Shown here: positions 51,501-63,960 of the stretch, in pieces
Layout: each line of letters opens with the position of its first letter
Numbering within the stretch: position 1 is the first letter of the stretch
Notes under the pieces: model-generated
The model's database searches: none
Told to the model about the DNA's origin: nothing
What the model saw: only the letters and a program-made list of their open reading frames with translations
From: Sphagnum compactum
Taxonomy: Eukaryota > Bryophyta > Sphagnopsida > Sphagnales
Assembly: GCA_965153455.1 (NCBI GenBank)
Contig: OZ234495.1
Coordinates: forward strand, 23,122,875-23,186,874
DNA length: 64,000 nt
Direction: 5' to 3'
Translations under genes and position numbers: made by a program

Positions 51501-52800
51501 TCCAACTTCTTCCTTCAGCCTCACATTGTCTACAACTCACCATCTGCCTCCAACAAAGATGCCCAGGTCATAATATCATCAAATGCAATATGCATCAGAA
51601 AACCGTACATGGCAGCATAATAAACCCCTTTGCTCAAGAATCCCTGCTTCATTGATCAACTTTCTCTATGGACAAAATCATCAGACCCACAATTGATTTC
51701 TCATTAAGCACATCAACATTCAATCTGTCTCTCATCAAGCTGATCATGAGCTTGTCCTCATCAAGAAGGCAGCATGATTTGAAAGAATGGCGGTGCACTT
51801 TTGTGCAAATGGCGTGGTGGATCACAATGCCACTTTGACATAGTATCTACGTGCCATGTGCAATGACTGAACATCTTTGCTTAGCACAGATGCTTTGCAC
51901 ATGAACAACAGTTTCAGGAACTGTGATGATGTTTGATGTTCCTTCGTATCTTTTCTTCAAAAGAACAGGGTCGCAGCATCACAGTTTACTTACTTTTGTT
52001 ATAGTGCATCCTGTAGAGGTGATGATAATGCACTAGATACTTGGATCCCCATTTTAGCAGAGAAAGATTTTTGGGTAGGAAACTGAAACACAGAGCACCC
52101 TCTGGTTGCTGAAAATCACAGTCATGGCAGGGTGGATTATTTCAACATCCATTTCACAGGGAGATGCCGTTGCATGCAGTTTGAAAACAAGGGACTTGAA
52201 TTGCAATCAGAGCAATAGTTTGATCTCTCTCATGGAGCACACCACCCTTGCAACAAAACAGATATTCAACTATTGAAATACTGGGTGCTGAAATGCTTGT
52301 TGCAAAATGCAAGAGATATGTATGCCAGCCCAAATGCATGGAAGAAAGAGTTATATGCCTTGAGTCACATGCAGAAAGAGTCATACACCTTTTGACAAAA
52401 AAAAAGACTTTGTGTCTCTTGTGCATACAACCACGGTTCTTGTACTTCTTCAGAAGAAAAGAACTGTAAACAAAGACATACACAAAACATCCCAGCATTT
52501 GCAGAAATTCACAAAACAGAGAAATGGGCTTGCATTGTGCCTGGCCAGCTTGAAAGTCCCACATTCATGGAGCCACCAAACAGAACATTTTCCTTGGCAA
52601 GCACCCCATGCAAGCTCTTGAGATTTGGTGTCAAGAATGGAAGAATTGGAAGCAGAGAAGACGAGGGCGAAAGAGAGAGAGAGTTAGTTACCGGGTGCTT
52701 AGCAAACTAGAGAAATGGATAATGAATTCAGAGTTGTAACAGGAAACAGAGAACTTACATGATGATGATGATGATGATGGCATTTGATCCTTCTTGACAT
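42519..52800 (-). CDS. FRA3-like: WD40-type inositol polyphosphate 5-phosphatase
   Basis: Removes the 5-phosphate of phosphoinositides or inositol phosphates; plant relatives are FRA3 and 5PTase12-14. Minus-strand exons: 52800-52759, 51108-49780, 49537-49246, 49039-48799, 48628-48205, 47811-47597, 47426-47264, 46882-46746, 46385-46301, 46113-45933, 45594-45487, 44447-44160, 43960-43833, 43611-43213, 42905-42519; phases agree throughout; 1472 aa. Residues 15-430 are acidic and Ser/Thr-rich, about 430-840 WD40 repeats, about 848-1235 the phosphatase with TWNVG 853-857, WFGDLNYRI 1104-1112, PAWCDR 1179-1184 and SDHKPV 1225-1230, and about 1245-1420 an ASH/Ig-like domain as in OCRL. Catalytic motifs are intact; NKGAV replaces the usual NKGGV. 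Least certain: exon 1 (a weak start ending in seven His, with an in-frame stop upstream), the exon 11 donor, and the exon 12 acceptor (44415 also keeps frame). Confidence 0.85.
43833..47426 (-). other. 5-phosphatase catalytic exons 7-13
   Basis: Seven exons carry most of the endonuclease/exonuclease/phosphatase-fold domain: TWNVGQ in exon 7, [12 protein letters not shown] in exon 8, [10 protein letters not shown] in exon 9, NSHLAAH in exon 10, GDLNYR in exon 12, and [11 protein letters not shown] in exon 13. SDHKPV follows in exon 14. Exon 11 (45594-45487) encodes a poorly conserved loop with no certain counterpart, so its borders are the weakest. Exon 13 is read to 43833 because donor CAT|GTAAAT and the acceptor TTTACAG before exon 14 are both phase 0; a donor at 43853 would break the frame. 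Confidence 0.75.
47597..49537 (-). other. WD40 propeller exons 3-6
   Basis: These four exons hold repeated blade signatures: [48 protein letters not shown] (across the exon 4/5 splice), [27 protein letters not shown] and [12 protein letters not shown]. The order matches the N-terminal WD40 region of plant FRA3-type phosphatases, thought to be a binding or regulatory platform for the enzyme. Confidence 0.8.
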
Positions 52801-53723
52801 GTGGATGCCAGAAGTAGTTCTGTAGAAATGGGAAATGGGTGAGAGAGAAATCTCATAAGGAGTGCTGCAGGTGGTTCAAACGAGAAGAAGCTCCGTAGAA
52901 AACTGTTGTGTTTGCATGGAGAGATGTTGCGGAGTGTGGGGTTTGGACTTTGAAGGAGGAGAAGCTGCAGAAGTCGGTTGCAATGAGAACTGCTGTGGAT
53001 TGTTGTGGGTCTGAAGGAGAGGCTGCTGCAGAAGTATGGTACAAGGAGAAAGTGTTGTGGATTGTGTGAGGTTGAAGGGGAAGAAGCTGCAGAAAGATCA
53101 AGACTGTGGTCAAGACGTAGCAAGTAGCAACTGCCACAGCTGATGAAGCTCATCATCTACTTGCACGAAGTGCTGCATTCATCTCTGTCTCTGCAAAGCT
53201 TCTTCTGACCGCGGACACATTCATAGTTCTTCTCCACACCCGTTCTATCTTCTGGGTACCTACCCCTTCGTTGCATCTCGCGAAAATCTCGCGAGAGCGA
53301 GACATTCAATCCTCGAAAACCACCAGATGCAGTCAACAAGGTGACGCACGCATGCGGACAGCGTCCATCCTTTGATCAACCTGCGAACTATCCGGTGAAG
53401 AAACCGAGATCTGGACGCCTCGCGTCTCATTATTTCCTTGCCGGGCCCCACCCCCTTATGATCTCTTGTCGAGAAGTTGCGATTAGGGTTTGAAGCTCTT
53501 CACGACTTTGCTGCAGCAACATCCTCGTCGTTCTCGTCAGCTTCAGTTCATCGTCTCCTCGGATCCACCGGCTCGTTTAAAACCGAGACAGAGTTGGGAA
53601 AAGACAGGAATTGCTGTCGTCGACAGTAAGGGGGCGAGAAGTTTGCGTTGCGGTAGAAGAGGCGTTTGGAGGGTGAGAGAGTCCCGGAGGGGTGTTGAAC
53701 TCAGGAAGCGGGAGCTAAGCAGC
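52801..53723. promoter_or_regulatory. Shared divergent promoter region
   Basis: The two start codons face away from each other 923 bp apart. The segment is GC- and CpG-richer than its surroundings. It contains the palindrome TCTCGCGAGA at 53287-53296 and a telo-box TTAGGGTTT at 53483-53491, a motif common in 5' leaders of plant translation and RNA-processing genes. On the minus strand TTTCTACAG near 52,820, after a pyrimidine-rich run, could end a 5'-UTR intron of the phosphatase gene. Confidence 0.6.
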
Positions 53724-54056
53724 ATGGCGAAGCATCATCCGGATCTGATTATGTGCAGGAAGCAGCCAGGGATTGCAATCGGAAGGTTATGCGAGAAGTG
53801 CGACGGGAAGTGCGTGATTTGCGATTCGTACGTGAGGCCATGCACGCTGGTAAGAGTCTGCGACGAGTGTAACTACGGGTCTTTCCAAGGCAGGTGTGTC
53901 ATATGCGGAGGCTTAGGTATCTCGGATGCTTACTATTGCAAAGAGTGCACACAACAAGAGAAAGACCGCGATGGCTGTCCCAAGATCGTGAACCTCGGAA
54001 GCGCCAAGACGGACTTGTTCTATGAAAGGAAGAAATACGGCTTCAAGAAAAGATAG
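53724..54056 (+). CDS. PHF5A: PHF5A / SF3b14b splicing factor
   Basis: Small zinc-binding subunit of the SF3b complex of U2 snRNP, needed for branch-point recognition in the nucleus (yeast Rds3, human PHF5A, plant SF3b14b). The intronless frame encodes 110 aa, the family's standard length, from ATG at 53724 (context AGCATGGCG) to TAG at 54054. It begins [16 protein letters not shown] and shows the CxxC pairs (CEKC, CVIC, CDEC, CVICGG, YYCKEC) that bind zinc in the knot-like fold, then the basic tail YGFKKR. The frame is open further upstream but lacks an ATG and family similarity there, so that part is 5' UTR. Divergent from the phosphatase gene; high GC and the telo-box fit a constitutive housekeeping gene. 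Confidence 0.97.
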   Translation: MAKHHPDLIMCRKQPGIAIGRLCEKCDGKCVICDSYVRPCTLVRVCDECNYGSFQGRCVICGGLGISDAYYCKECTQQEKDRDGCPKIVNLGSAKTDLFYERKKYGFKKR

Positions 54057-54384
54057 AAAGTCCTCCGCAGCAGCTGCTCTTGGTCCGGAACAAGCTGCCC
54101 TTCGCCGTGGGGTGCTTAGGTATTGGATTGCAGGAAAAGTTGTGCAGAATTTTTTTCTTCCACAAACAGACACAGAGATGATTCCCATGAGCTAGCTAGC
54201 CATATGCACATCATCATCAGCATCATGAGTTTGTCTGATCTCTCTTGGTGTGATGGATTGTTGTTGATCTGCTGCATGCATTCTTGTTCTATCCAGCTTT
54301 TCCTTTATGGAGAATGACTCCGTTGCAACTTTGAAGACATTGTGTTGTATGGATCAAAACAATCAAGAGTAATTGACAGAATTC

Positions 54385-54550
54385 TCAAGAGCAGAATTCT
54401 TGCAAGCATTTCCGAACTTGACAGATTTCTTGAGAGCAGAACTCTTGCAAGAGCAGAATTGTTGAGAGTATTACTGTCTTTAGATGTTTTTTGAGAGCAG
54501 AATTCTTGAGAGCATGCATTGCTGTTGCTGTTGCTGTTGCTGTTTTGCAG
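54385..54550 (+). repeat. AGAGCAGAATTCTTG repeats and (GTTGCT)n
   Basis: Four near-copies of GAGAGCAGAA(T/C)T(C/G)TTG between 54,386 and 54,510, then a short GTTGCT microsatellite at about 54,520-54,546. It lies about 330 bp after the PHF5A stop codon, in or just beyond its 3' UTR. Confidence 0.75.
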
Positions 54551-54799
54551 TTTGGCATGAAATGTGATTGCGCCTTTCTTTCTGTGTTAGTTGTGAGGTC
54601 TTTCCATGGTGCTGTCAATTGGAACAGCCGATGGTACTTGTTTGTTTTCCCTGGTTGCTTGCAACAGCTGCAAGCCAGAGCTGGCTTGTCCTTAACTGAG
54701 GAAAACATAGTTTTGCTTAACCATTGTTTCACCTCAAATCTTGAGCCCTGTTTTGAACCTGAAGCACTTCATGGTGATGTAGACTTGGTGTAATAGAAT

Positions 54800-57700
54800 G
54801 CACTTGCAATTCAAGCAAGTGCATATGGGTCCTATATAAGTCAAGAAGACTTCAGATCACTATCATGTTGTCATATTAGTTTACAAGAGGAGGAATTTTT
54901 GCTGTTCTCAAGTGCATTGCAGGTTTCTCTGGATGTTTTCTCTCAAGTGCTTAGCATGACCAAGTCTTTCTGTTGCATTTCCAGAAATTCACCCACATCT
55001 CAGGACAGAGATTTATGTATAGACGTCCACCTGAAGGTTTGAGCACATCATTATAGTTGTCTACACAAGCCACTGGGAGCTGCGGATGAGGTCAGTGGGG
55101 GAGGGAGTTCCTAATGGCAGCTTCTTACTGCCATTCATGATGAAGATGATGGTCCGACACTAACAAGGTTATGGCTGCATCCTCATTCTTGTGTTTGTTT
55201 TTGGTTTGGCTGGACCTGATGTTACCTTGATTGTAGAGTTTTAACTACAATCCCATACCTTCTGTTCATACTACTTGTTTTTGTTTCTTGATTCTAGTTT
55301 GTCCCTTCTGTGATGCTCCTTCCCAGTTCCATAAGTCCTTATCTGGAAGTCTTTCTTTGACTTCAACCTAAAGTTTTGAACCTTTGTTCTGGCTTTCTTC
55401 ATTGTGAGTATGGATATTTCTCAATTCTCATGAGAGTTATTTTGGTCTGCAATCCCACAGATATGCGTTTTTCTCATGATGATATCCATGCTGAATTCTC
55501 GATTAGTTTCTGGGCAAATCCTTGAGAACGCTAGCATCTGGATTATTTCATCTTGACTCTTGGGGCTCTTATCTTTCTTCAAAGTGCATGTATATAAGTT
55601 TGTTGTTGTCTCAATTATCAATTTGTTGGGTCATCCTGATTTATCATCAGCTGCCTTTTCAGTTGCAATTCCTCATCTTAGCAAGGTGTTCTCACTGACA
55701 TTCGTGGCATCTTGTTCTCTTGATTTCCATTCTTCACTGCCTTCATTTTTTTTGCTTTCAATTTGTGGTGAAATTTGTTTGATGTACATCTTTTGACACA
55801 TTTCATTTACTTGAACCAATACCAATGACCATGAATCGCCTCCCCCTCTCATCCCTGTCCACTTGCATTGAGAAGTGAACATGTTTGAATTAGAATGGAT
55901 ATATCAAGCTATGTGGGCTGAAGAATGGAACTGTGGGTCCTGATTTGCATCCTGTACTTCCCTTTGGTATGCTACCTTTGCAACCTGTCACCCAAAATCA
56001 CCGTTTTTCCATTGATGTCTTCTTATGAGTCCTGTCATTTTGTGGGAGGTGCAAGGAGAGGAGGGTCATATAAGTGATAGCAATTGGATTTCTCCAAATT
56101 GAAGCACTGATTGTGGGAGAAACTACGAATAGCAATCCGAAGATTCAGAACGAGTAGTTGTAATTGGGTTCTGTTTCTGGAGTTACTTAAAAAATTTGGA
56201 GTTCAAAACTTCACAGTTTGGATGTCTTCAAACCTTGTTGTGTGAGGTATAAATTATGTGTTGGGTAAAGCCCTTGGGTGGAGGCACTCCCAAATTGAAG
56301 GGCCTACGACAAGATGATAGCTGAGTGCAGCTCATATTTTGGGAATATCTCCCACCCATGGTTAAACCATTGTAAAGCACAAGGCTAATGGTACACCCAT
56401 GAACTTAAAACATATGTAGATCAGGAATCATGAGGCCTAGGAAGGGGAAGGAAGGGGAGGGATCTTATGCCTGCCCCTTAAACAGTGCGAGGGAAGTTAG
56501 GTGCAAGATCCTTCTTTTTTCTGGGAGGGATGTCCATGGATATAAGGTGCCCTTCAAATACACTAAGTGTAGTACGTGTCAAATAATATACCTAGTGCCT
56601 TTGCAGCTTCAGCACAAATTATACCACTTTTAGAAATGCAGAAACTTCGAAAATTTCTTTTCTTAAAGAATGATGTGTTGTGAAGGAAAATGAAGAATAT
56701 TTTGGAATATTATTTTTTTACAAAAAATGGAAAATTAATCAGCAGACATGTGCTGGAGTTGGCCCTGTACTACTGGATCATTCTCAATTTAATTCTGTGC
56801 ATGGAAATGCATATTAAAACTTTATAGTACCAATTCAACCATTACCATGTTTGTGCAATTTGGTTCTACTAGAGTGAAATGTTCAACATATGTAGTCTAC
56901 AACAATTGAGGGGTTTCTTACATTGTGTATGAAGAACCAAAACCATATGGGTGTGTTTGGGCTTAGATCTAAACAACCATTTACACCCTTTCAAATGCTT
57001 AAGGTTTTATCACACTTGGGTGGAATACCAATATGAGATACACACCCAATTATACTTGCTTTTGGTTGGTTTGGATTCTTAAGTCATGAACAAAACCATG
57101 TTGTTTGGTATTTGTAGGGAATGAACACTCTTTTGATTTATCATGAGCCATTCACGCTTTACTAGACTAACAACCTTATAATCCCTTATAATTCATGCTT
57201 AATGCTAAGTCAATGGTAAGTCATAGATAGATTTTCTTGATTTCAATTCCTTAGTGTATGTGTACACACACGATGTTAATTAGTAACCAACATTGAGTCA
57301 TCTTTTTGGAGTTTGCAATTTAGTGGACACCTTTTGGAGATAACACCAAGTGTGGCCATACCTAGTAAGGTTCACATTAACCCTGCTCTATCCACATCCA
57401 CTCTATTGAGCAATTCGAACTTTGCAGGCTCCAAGTATAAGTGCTAAATGTGAGATGAATCAAGTTGTAACATTTTGTGGACCCGTGTTCCAAATCCCTA
57501 AATCCAACAAACTTTGAATGTACTATTGCAAAATTCTAGAGCTGCAATCTCTCATTGCAATAATACTGTAGTGATTTCACAATTGTTTGGAAGCTTAATT
57601 TCAATTATCAACATTGAGGTTTTTCAAATTGTGTTTTATCCATCTCAAGTTGAGTGTACCAAAATCCTATATATGAACCTCATGGGTAGAATGGCAGAAG

Positions 57701-60700
57701 GAAATATTGGTGAAACCTTTATGTTAGAAACTTCATTGATCTGATAAAATATGGGCAGAAAGCCATGTTGATCCACAACTGACAATTAATCTTTGTAGCT
57801 GATAGACAAACTTCTTGTGCTTACTCTCTGTTAGATATCTACAAAAATCTGCCCACTGAACACTGTTGTATTATCATGCAGAGCTGCTTTTCCCAAGGTT
57901 TGCTTCATTTCTCCTTTCTATTCCAACTATTAGTGTAGGATGACGCCCCTGGGGCGAGCCATTCCAAGGGCGGTATCAAAACAAGTACTTGTTGTTGGTG
58001 GGTGCTTATTTTGGCAACGCCCTTCTCGAGGGCCATCGCCCTGCTCTGAGAGCATTACCTGAAGTAAATCTCACACAGAAATTTATTTTAAATTATTTTT
58101 CCTTGTGATAAATCTGTGAGGGTATGGCAGGAAAAAAGTGGGCATTTCACTTTTCAAAACACCCCACCCTTTGCGGGGAGGAGAAATTCTTCTGGATAAG
58201 ATGCCCTCCAAATACACTAGAGATTTTCTGCTGGTAGTTACTCCGTATTGTTTGTCCAGGAGAGAAGTTAACCTCAATGCAAACTATGTCCAAGGCAAGG
58301 GTGGGCAGTTTGTTGGTTGCTGAGTCACAGACTTCCAACAAAGACCTGGTTTTTTCAATGTGTAAGAGCATATCTCCATTGCCAATGGTATATTGGAATG
58401 TACATGTTGTTGGGATGAAGTATAGCTTTTAAATATTGTGAAACTCTGACTTACAAGATACACAATGCTCTCCAAAAGGGCTTCATCACATTTTCAACAA
58501 AGACCTCATTTACAAAAAAAATTGTGATAGAATCTCCACTACCAAAAGATATGATGGCATACATGCATGTTACTTTGGATGAAGTGTAGCTTTCCGACAG
58601 CATGAAATTGAGGTTGGATTTATAATATGTACAACTTACAATGCTCTCCAAAAGGGCCAGTAGAATACAATCAAGGCAGCTGAGTAGAATGATTGTCTGA
58701 GGTAGTGGCATTTCAATAGTGCATCACTTTATACTGTCATGTTTATGACTGGGGAATCTCAGTGATTTTGTTGTCTTTTGACAAAAAGCTTGGAATTTTT
58801 TTGAATTTTTCTCCTTTCCTAATCCAAATTTAGCTAATTTTTCTAGTTAAAAATTATTATTTTTCCGAATTTTAGATATCACAATTTTTATAAAAAAACC
58901 TGGTGGGGATGTGGAAATAATTGACACTTGGGTGTTAGATGTGGTAAACACTGGTACAAGCCCAAATAGGGGGCACGAGTGGAGTTGGTCTTAGATAGAG
59001 ATGTTAGTAATAATGCACAAAAACCTTGTTATGTCAATCCAAATGTTGGCATGAACATATGAATTAAATAAGATATCTTTCCAGATTTCAATAACAAAGG
59101 TCATACAAATGAAGGCATTCTTGCTGAGTGCACACATTCTGCATTTTTACTTTGAGGAAGTTTTTGGCTGACAGAAAAGTCACATCTTACCTTCGGGTAA
59201 GCTGATTTAACATATGCTCTAGGACAGGGGCAGCTTCAACACATGCCTATTGAATATCTAATTCATTTTGAAGATTCCATGTCAGAAAAAAAATTCCTGA
59301 ATAGTCCAAAAGTTTCTGTATTTTCCTTCAAATTTTTTTGGTTCTTTGAAAGTATTTTTTGAAAATTTCAACATTTCTACGAATAATATAATTAGTGTGG
59401 AAGCTGCCAAGGTACTGTGATATGATATAAATATAAATATACATACATCCAGTGATATGCTGCTATGTTACTTTCTTAGTCTGGGCTGTGAATTTTGTTA
59501 CCCCAACCCATCCTAATTTGGTGCTTTAATATTATTTCTCATCCCGTTACTATTGATTCAGATGAGCTTCATTGGTATTGCGCTTGATGAGGGGGATCCA
59601 AGTTCATGTGCGGTGCTCCAACAACCCCAATACCTGGACTTCGAGGTATGATAGTGTAGTGTAGTCTCCATGGTGACTGCAGGTTAAGATGGTTGAGCTA
59701 CCAATACTCACCAAGTAAGAAATCTACACTTGCGCAGCTAACCCTATTATTGCACATCTTATACGAACACATTTTAAAATATTCTCCTAGTACATAAATA
59801 TTTATGGTACGTGTGTGAAAATTGGTGACATACAACTAATCGATACAATTTCAGTTCACAATTTTCCATTTACCCCAGATGGCATACTTCATTGCACACC
59901 TCATTGCATGGAAAAAAAAAAAAAACAAAAATCTCTGTTATCACACACACTCCGTCATGCACATTACACACCAACACCTACTACCATTGCACACCTTATA
60001 CCCAAGATTACTTCTTCTTTACAAGGAACCCACGTGCTATTGAGCAAGGATAAGAAAACATCAATGCCCGACAATACAGTTTTTTGTGTGCAAGGATAGG
60101 GAACAACAGCATGCAGCAATAAGGAAATTAGTGTGCAATAATAATAATAAGGGAATTGAATTGATAGGTCCCTTTTACCATAGATCGTCAATAACTTGAT
60201 TGTAATAGATTTTTGGCCTTGCCTACCAAGGCAAGGATATTGTGTTTAGATTCATTGTAGAGTACAGTAGCCTAACAGATTTTGGCTCGTAGGTAATAGG
60301 TCTACTTTTATATGATGATTTTTGAAAAGATGATATTGTGGCTTGTGTTAGAAACTTGAGATTCGTTTTAGAGTTATAATATCTCGAGGGATTTTGATTT
60401 CTTTTAGAGGATTTTTTGCAGATCATGTTTTTGCATGGTGAAATATTTGAGTTTCCATAATTCTTCTCTTTGACCTTGAGATACGTTTTAATGTAAATGG
60501 CAAGGCCACAGTGTGACACACCACCCCTTGATACACTTAAATCAACATCCAATTGTAGTTTTGGACCTGACATTAGATCAATGTAAATTAGGGCTTCACA
60601 TCCGATATAAAAGATCTAACAAGCTTTCCAACAGTGGATTCTCTGTCACCCATGTCCAAATCCACGTTTCTCCCCCAAATACTAGCATCTGGGAAACCCT

Positions 60701-61390
60701 GACTAGTGACAAGAAGACCACATGTTCATTGTTGCATATGCAGTGCTTGGAAGTGAGGTTTGAAAAAAAAAAAATCTATTTAAAAAAAAAAAAAACCCAA
60801 GTTTAAAGTATTGCAATAAAAATTTAGGCAAGCAAGAAGCCATTATATATACTCTGAAAGGGGATGAGGGGGGAATCCTGACTAAGAAAAAAGCGCATGT
60901 TCATTGCACATGCACTGATTTCAAGCCACTAAAAAACTTACAATGCAATTAAGCAACATGCAAAGAATGATGCCATGGGCTAGTATTTGCCGACCAAGCA
61001 TGACTGAATATCTATCTCTCTTTGGCCTTCAGGCAACTACTACTACCCGAGCATTGTAGTTAATTTATAAAACAAGGCAATGTGACCAGGAATATCTTCC
61101 AACCACTAAGTCCTCAGCTCAACATTCAAGTGCTGAGTAACCAAAACTTGACATTCTTGAGTATGTATGGCGTGACCATTGCACTCCCCACTCTTCCTGC
61201 CATCTCAAGGCTTTAGGACCAGACACGGAGATCCAACAGCAATGGCTGGTGTTCAGGTATTATGCCTATTTAAAATTCTCCTATCTTCCTCCCTCACTGG
61301 CTGCCTCCAGACATCCTTTCATTGCCACTCCCCTTTTTTTTCACTCATTCTTAGGGTAGACCAGCCAGTGACTGAACACTTAAGCACTCA
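54800..61390. other. Intergenic DNA without a supported gene
   Basis: No conserved frame. Contents noted: a family D repeat at 56,230-56,570; a GC-rich patch at 57,938-58,060 with palindrome CGCCCCTGGGGCG and an imperfect inverted pair GGGCGA...AAGGGCG; family D fragments at 58,120-58,230; two copies at 58,440-58,520 and 58,625-58,660 of a CTCCAAAAGGGC phrase; a family C 5' fragment at 59,290-59,420; A-tracts at 60,760-60,800. Confidence 0.5.
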
Positions 61391-61399
61391 AGGTAGGCC

Positions 61400-62840
61400 A
61401 CATCCAAGGGGAGGGCTTTGTTGTTTGTGTTGTCCAAACAAAACTTGAACCCCTCCTCTTTATACACCTGATACACTAACAATTGTTGAAAACGAATTAA
61501 AAATGAGAAAGTTACAGCCCCACAAAGTAAAAGGGGTTAAGAACTCAAAAAACAAACCACCATATCCAGTTTTCGAACACTCAATAAATTCTTTCTCTGT
61601 TGCTATTAGAGTTCGAAGATGATTTGTAAAACTTCAGGTGACATTCCTATAGCACTTTTAAATTGTTTAAAATGAATAAGAAATAAGAAAGTTATGAGCT
61701 TTGAAAGTAGGAGGGGTCTAAATACGAAAAAAAAAAAAGTGCTTTTGTAAGTTAGAAAGCTTATTTTTCTTCTTGATTTTTTTTCATTACTCCCTTTCAT
61801 TTGCACTTCAAAGATGATTTCTGAAGCTTGAAGTAGCACTCACATAACATTTTAAATCACTCAAAATGAAGCACATATGATAAAATATAAATAAGTGTGT
61901 CATCAATGATGGGCCGGTCTACCCTATGCATTTCAGCAGCACCACCAACATAATCCATTGATAAGAAATCATACCCATTATTAAACAAGGTTGCCAACAC
62001 TCAAGATGTCCAGGATTTCCTCAAAGTTTCTTCTCAAGTCTTGATCAAGGTTTTTGCCCACCACGAAGCAAAGCTTATAAGTTATGACCCACTTGTTTCA
62101 TGACAAGACCTAGTGGGAACCCAGTCAAGCGTGCCAAGGACTAGTTGGGATCAGTCCCTAAACCCTCCCCCCCCCTCACCCCCCTTTTGCTTCCATTTTT
62201 GTGATGTTGCTGAAATGGCAATCATCCATAAGAGAATTTAGCCAGATTTTGTAATTAAAAATTGAAAGCAGAAAAAATGCTTCTATTTTTTGGCTACCTA
62301 CTGGAACTAAGTATAGAATCTGGAAATTTTTAATATTGAAAAATATTATTTCGAAATCTGGCACTTAAAAAACCCCAAAAAACACTAAAATTTCACCAGT
62401 TTGGGAGCGTCACCTCAAGCAAAGTGAAATCATCTTTGAAGTGCAAACGAAAACAAGTAGTGAAAAAATGACGAATAAAAATACACTCTTCAACTTACAA
62501 AATGTGTTTTTTTTTCTCTTTGGACCCCTCCTATTTTCAAACCTCATAACTTTTCTTATTTATTTTAAACGATTTAAAGTGTTGCAGGAGCACCACCTGA
62601 AGTTCTACAAATCATCTTTGAACTCTAATAGTAACAAGATAACATACAAGGAAATTTTGAGGTGTTTGAGAATCGACCTTTGTAATGTTTAATGATCTTT
62701 TTTTTGGTGTACTTTGGGGGGCCGTAACTTTATCATTTTTAATTTGTTTTCAGCAATTGTTAGTGTGTAAGATGAGGGATTCAAGTTTTGTTTGGACACC
62801 AAAAACAACAGAGCCCTCCCTTTGGATCTGGTCTGCTCTG
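61400..62840. repeat. Inverted pair of family A repeats
   Basis: A plus-orientation copy (61,400-61,920) and a minus-orientation copy (62,405-62,840) lie about 0.5 kb apart. Matching landmarks are CCAAACAAAACTTGAA(C/T)CCCTC against its complement at 62,780-62,805, GATGATTTGTA against its complement at 62,610, and the T-run/GGACCCCTCCTA block at 62,505-62,530 against TAGGAGGGGTC at 61,710. The spacer holds a family C fragment (62,200-62,390). The two copies could form a long foldback. Confidence 0.65.
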
Positions 62841-63289
62841 AACGCTTAAATGTTCGGTCACCAGCTGGTCTACCTTAGGCATGATATGAAATAGAGTCTC
62901 TAGCTATGGATCTGTTTTATAAACACGCACTCACTTGGTGCCATTTGGAATTGATATGCCTTATTTGTTTCATCAATGAAGAGCTTCAAAACCAATAAAA
63001 GAATCGGTCAAGTATTAATTAGAAAAATGAAATGTTATTTATATGATAAAATGATGCAACATCAGAAGGAGGAATGATTAGACTTCAATGAGGATTTTGT
63101 TAATTAAAAACTTTGGTGTTTTTTTCCAAAATTTTAGCAATTCTTTTTGGGTCAAAGAAACCACAAAATTTGTTGGAAGAAAAACATGGTTCAGGTGGGA
63201 AGAATGACCCACCCACTTTGAGGGCGTTACCCTACGTGTAATGCAATTCGGAAGGCGTTCCACAACACATAAAGCACTTGGAAAAATTG

Positions 63290-63470
63290 GTAGTGTATTT
63301 GAAAGCCCTTCATATCTGTGAATATCCCTCCTAGGAAAGGGGGGGGGATCTTACATCATTTTCCAGGAGGGCTATTCACATATCACCTTACAGATGTAAA
63401 ATTGCCTATAGAAGGCGCAGGTCACTCTTGCTCCTAAATAGTAGGTGTAAGATCCCTCCCACTCCTACAG
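63290..63470. repeat. Family D fragment with internal palindrome
   Basis: TGTGAATATCCCTCCT (63,317-63,332) is inverted, with slight change, as AGGAGGGCTATTCACA (63,363-63,378). The motif GGGATCTTAC and its complement GTAAGATCCC also occur. The same words appear in family D at 11,090-11,240 and 56,440-56,550. Confidence 0.55.
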
Positions 63471-63859
63471 CCCCTTGGTCTATGTATGTTTAGGCTTATG
63501 ATAAGGTTTTATTTTAGGGTGGGCAAGGCCTACTGGTGGACCTTCCCAAAATGGAAGGCTGGACTTGTCTACCACCTCATCCTAAGCACAAGTAGACAAG
63601 TAAGTGCACCATGAAGGATGGATGATAAGTGGTCAGAAAACAGTTTTCTGTTGGGACAATTTGATACAAGTTTGTGGTGGCAAGTTTTCATCAGTGGTGT
63701 TTTACAAATGGAATTTTTATAGTCTAATTATTTAGGTGGTGGATCTCTCCTTTTCATTTGCAATTATAAGCTTAGTTTGGACTTTTGGGAATCACTCTTT
63801 AGGATTTCAATTTGTTGTGAGGTGGGTTTGAGTGGTTGGTAGGAAACATTGATACCCGA

Positions 63860-63960
63860 TAGGATAGCCTTTTGGTTGTGACTCATTGCCATTTGCAAGT
63901 GGTCGTGGGTTCAATTCACCAATAGACCATCTACTAGTAGTTACCTACAGTGTTTGGAAC
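63860..63960 (+). other. Possible SINE head with Pol III boxes
   Basis: GGATAGCCTTTTGGTTGTGA (A-box-like, near 63,862) is followed about 25 bases later by GTGGGTTCAATTCACC (B-box-like, 63905-63920). A tRNA-derived SINE is possible; the sequence runs to the window edge, so its tail was not seen clearly. Confidence 0.35.

Noticed and set aside
52755-53156. 133-codon minus-strand frame MMSFISCGSC... ending in poly-Ile
   Set aside because: Out of frame with the phosphatase, low-complexity leader; it translates the CAT run in another frame. At most a uORF.
53490-53723. N-terminal extension of PHF5A
   Set aside because: Open by chance without an ATG; PHF5A proteins are 110 residues across eukaryotes and start at the ATG used here.
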